A stretch of 64,000 bases of DNA from contig CAZVAQ010000002.1 in the NCBI GenBank assembly GCA_964625145.1, positions 1 to 64,000 on the forward strand, in the 5' to 3' direction. Each line of letters starts with the position of its first letter. Position 1 is the first letter of the stretch. Position numbers and translations under genes: made by a program. A model generated the notes under the pieces. It saw only the letters and a list, made by a program, of their open reading frames with translations. It ran no database searches and was not told where the DNA came from. Of this stretch, positions 50,261-58,869 are shown piece by piece. Source of the stretch: CAYTRP01 sp964625145. Its GTDB lineage: Bacteria > Sumerlaeota > Sumerlaeia > SLMS01 > JAHLLQ01.

Positions 50261-51336
50261 GGCGTGGCCTCTTCAGCGGAGGGTGCTGTCCGGATTCGGT
50301 CCCAAACCGACTCCTGTTCTTCCTGCAGGTCAATTCCGGCCAGGATCTGTTCGAGCTCCAGCCCTGAGGCCAGTCGCACATCGCTCTCGCGCAAGGCAGC
50401 CTTCAGCTCCTCGGCGCGCGTCCTTCTAATGGCTTCCAGCAATTGGCGCCGCGCGGGCGTCTCGTAATCGAGCAGCTTGTAAATCTGCCAGCCTGTCGGA
50501 ACCCTAACCGGCTCGCTGACCGCATTGAGCTTCAAGCCAAGCACGACCTCGCGAATCTCCTCGCGCAAGGCGTCCACTTCAATCCAGCCCAGATCGCCGC
50601 CGCGCGTCGCGAGGACTTCATCGGAAGCCACATTTGCCAGTTCGAAGAAGTCGTCTCCGGCGATGGCCCGTGCCCGCAGGCTGGCAGCCAGTTCGCGCGC
50701 CCGCGACATCGAGCGCTCGTCGCCAGGTAAACGCGCTTCGACATGAATGCGGGCAATCCACACGCGTGTGGCGTCGGAGCTTGTCTCGTCAGAACGATTG
50801 AGCAGGGCAGGATCGACGCGGGCCATGATCCCTTGGTCGAGAACCCACTGCCGGCGCGCTTCGCGCTCGATCCATCGGACAAATGCGGCCTCGTCGTGAC
50901 CGACATCCGTCAGGCTGCGGCGCAGTTCGCGCGCGCCGCCGGCCAGGCGCTGGTATCGCTCCAGCGCCTCCATGCTCCAATTGGCAATCTCGGCATCGTC
51001 CACTTCCATGCGTGGCTGCCAGACGCGTTGGTACAGCAGCTCCTCGAAGACCGTCGCGGCGAGCAGGTCGCGCTGAAGCTCGCGGACCGGGATGTCCCGT
51101 GGAAAATTGTTCAGCAAGCGCCATTCATAGAAGCGAAACTCCACATCCCGCGCGGTGATGATCGTGCCATTGACCGTGGCCAGGACGCGGTCGGGCACGG
51201 GCGGGGTGGGTGTTGGTTCCTGTGCGGGGGCGATGGCGTTGACCAGCAACACGAAGAGCCCCGCAACGGCCAGTTGCAGGGCGCTCCTGTGTGGACCTCT
51301 CAGGAAAGGGGGGAGTGGGGCTCTCTCATTCGCCAT
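50257..51336 (-). CDS. SurA/PpiC-type peptidyl-prolyl isomerase
   Basis: 359 residues from ATG 51336. A signal-anchor (ALQLAVAGLFVLLVNAIAPA) leads to a SurA-N-like helical domain (DRVLATVNGTIITARDVEFRFY at about 48) and a parvulin domain near 215-310 (FELANVASDEVLATRGGDLGW and VSEPVRVPTGWQIYKLLD). It should assist folding of outer-membrane or periplasmic proteins. Translationally coupled to the membrane-M1 fusion downstream, which hints at a shared substrate. Confidence 0.82.
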   Translation of the reverse strand: MANERAPLPPFLRGPHRSALQLAVAGLFVLLVNAIAPAQEPTPTPPVPDRVLATVNGTIITARDVEFRFYEWRLLNNFPRDIPVRELQRDLLAATVFEELLYQRVWQPRMEVDDAEIANWSMEALERYQRLAGGARELRRSLTDVGHDEAAFVRWIEREARRQWVLDQGIMARVDPALLNRSDETSSDATRVWIARIHVEARLPGDERSMSRARELAASLRARAIAGDDFFELANVASDEVLATRGGDLGWIEVDALREEIREVVLGLKLNAVSEPVRVPTGWQIYKLLDYETPARRQLLEAIRRTRAEELKAALRESDVRLASGLELEQILAGIDLQEEQESVWDRIRTAPSAEEATP

Positions 51337-51371
51337 CTTGGCCGCACCAACTGGGCGGCGTTGGGCGCCGG

Positions 51372-51683
51372 TCAGCCGTTGAAGTGCCCGCTGACATAGA
51401 CTTCCTGCCCCGGCAGCAGGTTGACGGGACCCGAGTGGTACTTGCGGACGAAGTCGGCCACCGCCTCGTCGTTCTCCCACGCCATGGTCACGAAGAAGGT
51501 CCGTTCGGGGTCTTCGATCTGAAACCCGTCAATGGCTTCCGAAGCGCAATCCTCGGGGCTGAAGTAGCTCGCCCACAGATGGCCTGGTGCCTTGCGGGCC
51601 GCGGCGATCCACTTGTCCAAGGTGCGTCGGGCCGCCTCGGCCTGTCCGTGTTTGACTACCGTCTTGATGACTTCAACGTACAT
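51372..51683 (-). CDS. Small ABM-like (ferredoxin-like fold) protein
   Basis: 103 residues. It starts MYVEVIKTVVKHGQAEAARRTLDKW, followed by FFVTMAWENDEAVADFVRKY, the alternating strand-helix pattern of antibiotic biosynthesis monooxygenase-like and dimeric alpha/beta barrel proteins. GAGAG precedes the ATG at 8 bases; longer readings add a non-homologous start. Possible roles are monooxygenase, heme degradation or none of these; no cofactor residues are obvious. 35 bases upstream of the PpiC gene on the same strand. Confidence 0.6.
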   Translation of the reverse strand: MYVEVIKTVVKHGQAEAARRTLDKWIAAARKAPGHLWASYFSPEDCASEAIDGFQIEDPERTFFVTMAWENDEAVADFVRKYHSGPVNLLPGQEVYVSGHFNG

Positions 51684-52084
51684 GCGCGGTCTCTCGATCA
51701 ACGGTTTTGGAAGTGCCCGGTTGCCAGCCCACCGGTCGCTCATGTCGCCGATGGAAAGGCGGGGCGGATACTGCATGGACCCGAGCGGAATCAATCCTTT
51801 CATGGGTCTGGAGGGCGCGATGGACGCGGAACCTCCATCACCTGCACGACCCGCTCCCAGGGTCACAGGCGAAAGAGACGCGAAAGCCGGTCCAGATCGC
51901 TACCCCACGTATTGCCCGAAATCAGGCTTCTTTTCTCCTTTTTGACCCCAACTGATGGACCTTTGAAGTACAGGCCGCGCTATTTTGACACACTCTAATC
52001 CTGCCGGCTGCATGAGAGTTCGCTTGCGGGGCGCACCTCCGGCGGGGAGAAGAACCCCAGCCAACTCCTTCACGGAACCCATTC
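51684..52084. other. Divergent intergenic region, no gene seen
   Basis: 401 bases between the ABM-like gene (minus) and TPR gene (plus). A consensus -35 TTGACA at 51985-51990 has no matching -10 at 16-18 bases. Nothing else stands out: no repeats and no credible coding frame. Confidence 0.5.
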
Positions 52085-53492
52085 ATGCCTTCACGCTCCT
52101 TCGCATCGCTCGCTCTGGCACTTCTTCTGGGGGCTTCAACCCTGGCGGAGGCCCAAAACGTCCGCTTGAATCCCTCGTCCATCGCCAATCAGTCATCGGC
52201 CGAGGAAGTGGCGGAGGGAACCGAAATGACGGGGACCCAGAAGGCGCTCGCCCTACTCAACGCCACGGNNNNNNNNNNATGAGCGGATCCGTGAAGTTGC
52301 CGCCATCGTCGCCAGCGATCCGAATAATCCCACCACTTGGGCCGTGCTGGGCGAGTTGCGTCTGGAGGCGGGGGAGAGTGAGACGGCGTTGTTGGCCTTT
52401 GAGCGCGCCGTCGCCAAGGACCCGACTTTGGCCTCCTCCTGGCACTGGATCGGGACCTTGAAGAAGCGGCGCGGAGATCTTGAGGGCTCGCTGCAGGCAT
52501 TCGAGAACGCATTGGCCAATGGCGCGCCTCGCAGCCAGCAACTCAACGAAATCGCCGTGACGCTCGCCATGATGGGGCGGGCGAACGACGCCTTGAAGCG
52601 GTGGGACGAGGCCATCGATGCAGATCCCCAGTGGGGCGTCCTGTATACCAATGCGATGAAGGGCGCGCTGATGCGAGGCGACGAGAAGTTGGCGCGGCAA
52701 TACTTCGATCGCGGTCTTGAGGCCGAGCGCTTTGAAGAAGTCATGGTCCTCATGTGGGGGGATCATCTGGTTCAGAAGGGGCGCGAGAAGGATGCCCTGC
52801 AGGTCTACGAGGCCGGCCTCGCCAAGAAGCCGGACAGTGCTCGCATCCTCTACGCGCAGGGCATGACAATGAAGGAGCGGCGCCTCAATGAGGAGGCAGT
52901 CGTTGCCCTGGGGAAATCGCGCGAGGCAGCCATTGCCCAAGAAGACTTTGCGACGCGGGAAGCAGCAGCCAAGGCGCTCTTCAGCATTCAGCATCCAGAA
53001 GCACACCGACGATTGGTGCGTGCCACGGAGAAGGTGAACACTCCATGGTCCGAGGAAAAGAAGCTGGAAGCAGAGATGATCGAGGCGCGCACACTCTTGG
53101 ACAGCGTCATCGTGGAGCACCCTGATCTGTGGGAACCGTATCTATTGCGTGGCACGGCGCTGCGGCGATTGAACAATGGTGAGGCTGCCGAAGCCGACTT
53201 CGCGAAGGTGCTTTCCATCATCCCGGATCAACCGAACGCGCACATCAACATGGCGATCCTGGAACAGCAGTCGGGGGACGTGGATGCAGCCCGTTCGCAT
53301 GCCGGGAAGGCCATTGCTGCTTCCGGTAGCGATTGGACCATCGCGCTGACGGCGGGTTTCCTGTACGTGGAGATGGGCGATTGCGATGCCGCGCGGGAGA
53401 TGGTGCGCGAGGCGCGCCGGCGTCTGCCTGCGGGAATCCCTGAGGATCCGACGCAGGTCCTCGCCGACGAGATCGCCGCGATTTGCGGATGA
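52085..53492 (+). CDS. Secreted TPR-repeat protein, interrupted by 10-N assembly gap
   Basis: A signal peptide (MPSRSFASLALALLLGAS...) reads in frame from ATG 52085 to the N run at 52269. After the gap the protein resumes at 52281 in another frame (ERIREVAAIVASDPNNPTTW) and continues for about 400 residues of tandem TPR-type repeats (for example ALLAFERAVAKDPTLASSWHW, ALQVYEAGLAKKPDSARILY, AEADFAKVLSIIPDQPNAHI). The frame change equals an incorrect gap length, so this is one gene rather than a pseudogene. It would be a periplasmic scaffold. Its stop directly meets the stop of the convergent DinB-like gene. Confidence 0.8.
52269..52278. other. Assembly gap of 10 N inside TPR gene
   Basis: The flanking coding frames differ by one base relative to a 10-base gap, so the true missing length is probably not 10 (it must be congruent to 0 modulo 3 with respect to 52085 and 52281, i.e. 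3n+2... counted from 52269 to 52280). Confidence 0.7.
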
Positions 53493-54041
53493 TCAATTGC
53501 CGCCCTTGGCCTCTCCCAATCCTCCGCCGGGCCGGTAGTCCTTGGAACTGCCCTTGGGGATGGAAAGAGTCCGCCACGCGTCGCCTTTTCGCATTCGCGC
53601 CAGCATCACCAGTTGGCCGACGTGATAGCTGATGTGCTGTAGTTGTCGATGCAGTGCTTGCAGGACAGTGTGCTCCTGCTCCCGGATGGTCACGATCTGC
53701 ATCATGTCGGCGGCGGTCAGCGATTCGATTGCCCCAAGGGCACAACTCCAGCCGGTCTCCCACAGATCCACCAGCTCCGACTTTGAGCAAACGTCGGGTA
53801 GCTCGAATTCGGCGTCCCGGTTCCGCCATGGCTTCTCACCATCAGTGAATAGGAAATCGGTCCATCGGGACATCATATTGCCGTGCAGGTGACGGATGAT
53901 GATGGCGACGCTGTTGGCCCCTCCCGGCGGCTGCCAGAGCATGTCCTCCAGCTCGAGCTGATCCAGAGTCTTGTCGCCGGTGCGCTTCAGCGAGCGGATG
54001 ATGTGCCGGATGGAGTCCAGGACGTGTTGCTCAAAACTCAT
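53493..54041 (-). CDS. DinB-superfamily (DUF1572-like) metal-binding protein
   Basis: 182 residues from ATG 54041. A four-helix-bundle pattern with the three histidines of the family: one in IIRHLHGNMMSRW, two in HRQLQHISYHVGQLVMLAR. DinB-fold proteins are thiol-dependent transferases or stress proteins; the function of this subgroup is unknown. It is monocistronic, divergent from the glycosidase gene (90 bases apart). Confidence 0.75.
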   Translation of the reverse strand: MSFEQHVLDSIRHIIRSLKRTGDKTLDQLELEDMLWQPPGGANSVAIIIRHLHGNMMSRWTDFLFTDGEKPWRNRDAEFELPDVCSKSELVDLWETGWSCALGAIESLTAADMMQIVTIREQEHTVLQALHRQLQHISYHVGQLVMLARMRKGDAWRTLSIPKGSSKDYRPGGGLGEAKGGN

Positions 54042-54131
54042 GGCCAAAGGTTCCTTTGCATGGGTTCGGGCTCGACCACCGTTCCCTGATGACGCTCCAT
54101 TTCCACTAAATCCCCCGACGGAAGCAATGCC

Positions 54132-56696
54132 ATGCAAATGATCCGGTCCTTCAGCCTGTTGGTGGCAATATGCCTGTGTCTCCTGCCCGCGGGACAGATT
54201 TCTGCCGATGAGGAGGCGGGTGCCGCCTGGGCAGGTCCACCCACGAAGAACGGCCGGCAAAGCTATTTTGGGCTAAACGGGACCAAGATCTTTCACATCC
54301 CGGATGACATGGAGCAGGTCAACCAACGCATCGGTTGGATGCAGGAGCTGGGCGTCCATTGGGACCGCATCGACATGTGGTGGCACGAGGTGGAACCGGA
54401 AAAGGGGCGCTTTGAATGGCATCGGCCGGACCATTGCATCGCAGCGCTGGAAAGCGCCGGCATTCAATGGTACCCCATCCTTTGCTACGGGGCCCGTTGG
54501 TTTGAGGAGGACAAGATCGGCCCGCAGACCGACGAGGATTTTGGGCTCTACTCCCGCTATGTCGAACAGGCTGTCACACGATACAAGGGACGCGTGCCGG
54601 AATGGGAGGTCTGGAACGAACCAAACATTCCGAACTTCTGGCGGCCGAATCCCAACGCAGATGATTACACGCGACTCCTGAAAGGTGCCTATGAACGCAT
54701 CAAGGCCGCGGATCCCGATGCCAGGGTGGCGGCGCCTGCCATCGCGCCGCTCGGCGCATGGGACCGCAAGTTTGTGGAGCGGATGTATTTGCTGGGCGCG
54801 AAGGATTACTACGACATCTTCGACTACCACTACTATCGCAACCACGCGCCGGAGCAGCAGGTACCGGCGGAGTTGGCGGAGATTCGTGCGGTCATGCATC
54901 GCTATGGAGATGACAAGCCCATCCACATCAGCGAGTCGGGAGTTTCCTCCATCCACGAGGGCGAGATCGACGACGATCGGCAGGCGGCGTTGGTCGTGCG
55001 AAATCATCTGCTCTGTTTGGCGCTGGGGGTTAAGCGGTTCTACTACTTCGACCTGCAGAACTGGCGCGACACGATGGAGACATGGGATGGCCAGTTGGGA
55101 TTGGTGAAGGCATCGGGCGAGAAGAAACCGGCGTTTCATGCCTATCGCACATTGGTGCAACTCACCGATTACAATGATTTCGTGGGGCGCTATCTGGAGT
55201 TTGGCGATGGGGTCCAGGGCGTTCTGATCCGCGATGTGGAAAGCGATGAGTACGTCATGGCGCTGTGGCTGGAGTCAGTCGATGCCGCTGATACCAGGAC
55301 GGTGGAGGTCGCTGTAAGTCCGCTTGGCGCACAGCTCATTCATGCTGACGGGACGCGTGACAACTTCCCGCCGGATGACGATGGCGATGGCCGGCACAGT
55401 GTCTATGCGGAGATCACTCGTGCGCCGCGCTACATTCGTGGAGTCGACGCCATGAGTTATCTTCCCGGCGCCGGCGTTTGGTTTGAGCGCGCGCACACGA
55501 TCCTGGCCCCAGTCGAGTCGTCCACGCTCGGATGGAAGGTCTCACCGCTGCTTCAGAACCCGGTGCTGGAGGTTCTGGAAGTCCATTCCCCTGATGGCAT
55601 CGAGTGGGATCATGCGACCGGCCGGCTGGCGGTTGGCTCCCGCGTCGCACCGGGGTTGAAGACCGTGACGGCGCGAGTTCAAGTCACGCATGGTCCGGAG
55701 AACGACCGCCGTCAGGTCATTCTCGAACGGGATAGCATCGTCGAAGTGACGCCGCAGGTAAACCTGGAGGTGAGGCCCTATCTGGAGGACGGTGGATTGA
55801 AGGCGCATATCTCCATCGCCAATCAATCCCTTCGCCGCATCGAGGGTGAGATGACCCTGGAAGAGGCCAAGTTTCGTCGCCGCCCGCGCTCCTTTGGCTC
55901 TGGCAGGTCGCTGAGGTTGGAACCGGGACGGATGTTTGAGCACGTGCTTGATCTGCCAATTGAAGAGATTGCCGCCTACAAGGAACCGGCGGACCTGCGG
56001 CTCATCTTTGGCCCCTATCGCAGCGAACCTTTCCGCGTGCATCCAGTCGTGAAGCGAGCCAACGGGCCCACCATCGATGGCGATTTACTTGAGTGGTACG
56101 GCATGCATGAGATGGTGCTGGACGAGGAGTCCCAACTTGTCGAGGGGAGTGTCGAAAGCTGGTCGCCGGACATTGCATCCGCGCGTGCGCGCGTCTGGCT
56201 GACGGATGAGGCGCTGTACTTCTCCGCGATCGTTCAGGATAGTACCCCGCTGTACAACCCGCATCCTCCGCCGACAATGTGGATGGGTGATTCGTTCGAG
56301 TTGTTCGTCGGCCTGCAGGGGCCGACGCGCCACAATGTCCTGGACAAGTCGTTCGAATATCAGATCGGCATCGCGCCCGAGCACGACGACGGCCATGGAG
56401 CGATTGCCTTCTGGTTCCACATCGACGAGGTGATCCAGGAAGCGGAAATCGCCACGCGGAGCACCGACACAGGCTGGATCATCGAGGCGCGCATTCCGTG
56501 GACATCGATCAAGGCGGAGAACCTGGTGCCCAAACCGGGTGACTTGATTGCGTTGGACGTGAAGTACAACGACGCCGATCGGTACGAGCTGGTACCCGCG
56601 GGCAACATCGGTGGCCGCCGCCTGGTCTGGAATGGCGACGCGTCGAACTGGATCAATCCCTCGCGGTGGGGGATGGGAGTGGTGGTGGAAGAATGA
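54132..56696 (+). CDS. Secreted GH39/GH-A clan glycosidase with C-terminal CBM9-like domain
   Basis: 854 residues. A signal peptide (MIRSFSLLVAICLCLLPAGQ; ATG 54132 or 54138) precedes a TIM-barrel (about 40-360). The acid/base E163 lies in WEVWNEPNIPNFW and the likely nucleophile E268 in HISESGVSS, both at the ends of strands as in GH39/GH5-type enzymes. A beta-sandwich region follows (about 380-650) and a CBM9/DOMON-like domain ends the protein (about 655-854, DGDLLEWYGMHEMVL ... WIIEARIPWTSIKAE). It should hydrolyse beta-linked plant or microbial polysaccharides outside the cell. Substrate unknown. Confidence 0.82.
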   Translation: MQMIRSFSLLVAICLCLLPAGQISADEEAGAAWAGPPTKNGRQSYFGLNGTKIFHIPDDMEQVNQRIGWMQELGVHWDRIDMWWHEVEPEKGRFEWHRPDHCIAALESAGIQWYPILCYGARWFEEDKIGPQTDEDFGLYSRYVEQAVTRYKGRVPEWEVWNEPNIPNFWRPNPNADDYTRLLKGAYERIKAADPDARVAAPAIAPLGAWDRKFVERMYLLGAKDYYDIFDYHYYRNHAPEQQVPAELAEIRAVMHRYGDDKPIHISESGVSSIHEGEIDDDRQAALVVRNHLLCLALGVKRFYYFDLQNWRDTMETWDGQLGLVKASGEKKPAFHAYRTLVQLTDYNDFVGRYLEFGDGVQGVLIRDVESDEYVMALWLESVDAADTRTVEVAVSPLGAQLIHADGTRDNFPPDDDGDGRHSVYAEITRAPRYIRGVDAMSYLPGAGVWFERAHTILAPVESSTLGWKVSPLLQNPVLEVLEVHSPDGIEWDHATGRLAVGSRVAPGLKTVTARVQVTHGPENDRRQVILERDSIVEVTPQVNLEVRPYLEDGGLKAHISIANQSLRRIEGEMTLEEAKFRRRPRSFGSGRSLRLEPGRMFEHVLDLPIEEIAAYKEPADLRLIFGPYRSEPFRVHPVVKRANGPTIDGDLLEWYGMHEMVLDEESQLVEGSVESWSPDIASARARVWLTDEALYFSAIVQDSTPLYNPHPPPTMWMGDSFELFVGLQGPTRHNVLDKSFEYQIGIAPEHDDGHGAIAFWFHIDEVIQEAEIATRSTDTGWIIEARIPWTSIKAENLVPKPGDLIALDVKYNDADRYELVPAGNIGGRRLVWNGDASNWINPSRWGMGVVVEE

Positions 56697-56765
56697 AGGG
56701 TGAAGAGTGACCCGGCTTCGCCAAGGCTACGTCGGGCAAGAGAGTGAAGAGAAGGAAAGAGAAGA
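56697..56765. repeat. Purine-rich GGGTGAAG-type unit and CTTCGCCAAGG unit, dispersed-repeat-like
   Basis: The sequence after the glycosidase stop contains GAAGGGTGAAGAGTGA and GGCTTCGCCAAGGCTACG. The complement of the first matches the pyrimidine-rich units at 23735-23793. Both look like intergenic repeat fragments, not coding. Confidence 0.4.
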
Positions 56766-56790
56766 CGCTGGGAGCGCGGCGCGCCCAGCG
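56766..56790 (-). terminator. Hairpin downstream of proA
   Basis: CGCTGGG (56766-56772) pairs with CCCAGCG (56784-56790) around a GC-rich loop. On the minus strand it follows the proA stop and is itself followed by a T/C-rich run, consistent with termination. Confidence 0.5.
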
Positions 56791-56799
56791 CGATTTGGT

Positions 56800-58068
56800 C
56801 TACCGCACCTGCCCCTCACCCAGCACGATCCACTTGGGGATGGTGAGCTGCAGCAGGCCCATGGGGCCGCGGGCATGGAGGCGATCGGTGCTGATGCCGA
56901 TCTCGGCGCCGAGGCCGTACTCGCCGCCGTCGGCGAAACGCGTCGACGCATTGACGTGCAGGCACGCGGAGTCGACGCGCCGCATGAAGGCGTTGGCGTT
57001 TGCCCAATCGCGCGTCACAATCGCCTCGGTGTGGTGCGAGCCGTGGGTGTTGATGTGGCGGACGGCTTCGTCGAATGAGTCGACGACCTTCACGGCCAGT
57101 ATCTTGTCCAGGTACTCGGTGTCCCAATCCTCGTCGGTCGCGGGGGTGACCGCCTTGTGATAGGCCTGGGTTCGCGCGCAGCCTCGCAGTTCGCAACCGC
57201 CCTTGTGCAGTTCCTCCAGGCAGCGTGGCAGGAATGCGCCGGCGATTCCGGCATGAACCAGCATCGTCTCCGCAGCGTTGCAGACCGAGGTGCGATGGAG
57301 CTTGCTGTTGAGGACGATACGGATGGCCATGTCGAGGTCCGCTGACTCGTCGACATAGACGTGGCAGTTGCCGTCCAGGTGCTTGATGACCGGGATGACC
57401 GATTCCTCGGTGATGCGGCGAATCAGGTTCTTGCCGCCACGGGGAATAATCAGGTCGATATGCTTGTCCGCACGCAGCATCGCGCCGACGGCCTCGCGGT
57501 CGGTGGTGGGGATGAGCTGGATGGCGCCGTCGGGGATGCCTGCCTCGCGGGCGCATTCGGTCATGATGGCGGCCAGGACACTGTTGCTGTGAAAGGCTTC
57601 GCTGCCGCCGCGAAGGATGACGGCATTGCCTGACTTCAGACACAGCGCGCCCGCGTCCAGCGTGACGTTGGGACGCGATTCGTAGATCATGCCGATGACG
57701 CCGATAGGGGCGCGCAACTGCCCGACGCGCATTCCGTTCGGGCGGACGCGGACGTTGTCGATCTCGCCGACGGGATCCGGCAACGCGGCGATCTCGCGGG
57801 CGGCGGTGATGATGCCGTTGATCCGCGCATCATTCAGCGCCAGCCGCTCGACCATGGGCTCGGGGATTCCCTTGGCGCGGGCCATGTCCAGATCGCGGGC
57901 GTTCTCCTCGCGAATGCGTTCGCGCTGCGCATCGAACGCCTTGGCCATGCGCTCCAGCGCGTTGTTCTTGGCGGCGGGGGTGACCATGGCCAGGTCCAGG
58001 GCGGCCTGCCGGGCCCGGCGGCCCATCTCGTCGATAAGCTGATCGGGGGTGAGGTCGATGACGGTCAT
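56800..58068 (-). CDS. proA: Gamma-glutamyl phosphate reductase
   Basis: 422 residues from ATG 58068. An aldehyde-dehydrogenase-fold enzyme with IGVIGMIYESRPNVTLDAGALCLKSGNAVI..., the LIIPRGGKNLI loop, catalytic cysteine in RTSVCNAAETML and HVNASTRFADGGEYGLGAEIGIST. It reduces gamma-glutamyl phosphate to glutamate semialdehyde in proline synthesis. No proB is adjacent. Divergent from aat with 111 bases between the starts. Confidence 0.94.
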   Translation of the reverse strand: MTVIDLTPDQLIDEMGRRARQAALDLAMVTPAAKNNALERMAKAFDAQRERIREENARDLDMARAKGIPEPMVERLALNDARINGIITAAREIAALPDPVGEIDNVRVRPNGMRVGQLRAPIGVIGMIYESRPNVTLDAGALCLKSGNAVILRGGSEAFHSNSVLAAIMTECAREAGIPDGAIQLIPTTDREAVGAMLRADKHIDLIIPRGGKNLIRRITEESVIPVIKHLDGNCHVYVDESADLDMAIRIVLNSKLHRTSVCNAAETMLVHAGIAGAFLPRCLEELHKGGCELRGCARTQAYHKAVTPATDEDWDTEYLDKILAVKVVDSFDEAVRHINTHGSHHTEAIVTRDWANANAFMRRVDSACLHVNASTRFADGGEYGLGAEIGISTDRLHARGPMGLLQLTIPKWIVLGEGQVR

Positions 58069-58179
58069 GATCGGGAAGGGGCTCCTTCGTGATGGCCCGT
58101 GGTTGTCCCCGAGCGATGTGGGATTGCGCAAGCCCGACCTCGGGACTCATCCTCTGCCGACGAGGATTCCGCGCGGCCC

Positions 58180-58869
58180 ATGACACTCTTTCCTGTCCTG
58201 CTCGACGAGCGTCTATGGTTCCCGAGGCCGGAGCGCGCGCCGGCGGATGGGCTGGTCGCGGTTGGTGGTGACCTATCTCCGCAGCGGTTGCTGCTCGCCT
58301 ATTCGATGGGGATCTTTCCTTGGTATTCGGAGGACACGCCCATCCTTTGGCATTGTCCCGACCCGCGGTTTGTCCTGCGCCTGGACCATTGGCATCTTCC
58401 GTCGCGACTTGCTCGGACGATCCGATCCGGGAAGTTCGAGATGCGCTTCGACACGGCCTTCCGCGAAGTCATCACGGCCTGCGCCTCGGTCCCGAGGGGT
58501 GAGGAAAGTGGCACGTGGATTCTGCCGGAGATGATCGAGGCTTATTGCCTGGCACACCAAATTGGCTTTGCACACAGTGTTGAGACCTGGCGTGGCGATG
58601 AGCTTGTTGGTGGGTTGTATGGCGTTTCGCTGGGTCGGATGTTTTTCGCCGAGTCGATGTTCCACCTGGAGCGCGATGCGTCAAAAGTCGCGCTGGCGGC
58701 CCTTGTGGAAAGATTGCAGGCGTGGGATTTCAAGGCCATCGACTGCCAAAACGAATCGGAGCACATGCTTCGATTCGGGGCGCGCAACATGTTGCGCCGC
58801 TCGTTCCTGCGCCTGCTGCGCGAATCGCTGGAGGCCGACCACCGGATTGGATCGTGGGCGGTGGATTAG
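58180..58869 (+). CDS. aat: Leucyl/phenylalanyl-tRNA-protein transferase
   Basis: 229 residues. Motifs of Aat: LVAVGGDLSPQRLLLAYSMGIFPWYSE, ILWHCPDPRFVL, SGTWILPEMIEAYCLAHQIGFAHSVETW and GRMFFAESMFH. It transfers Leu or Phe from tRNA to basic N-terminal residues, marking proteins for ClpS-ClpAP, which fits with clpS in this window. The stop overlaps the convergent ftsK stop by 3 bases. Confidence 0.93.
   Translation: MTLFPVLLDERLWFPRPERAPADGLVAVGGDLSPQRLLLAYSMGIFPWYSEDTPILWHCPDPRFVLRLDHWHLPSRLARTIRSGKFEMRFDTAFREVITACASVPRGEESGTWILPEMIEAYCLAHQIGFAHSVETWRGDELVGGLYGVSLGRMFFAESMFHLERDASKVALAALVERLQAWDFKAIDCQNESEHMLRFGARNMLRRSFLRLLRESLEADHRIGSWAVD

Noticed and set aside
52085..53492. Frameshifted pseudogene
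   Set aside because: The frame change coincides exactly with the N run, so it is an assembly effect.
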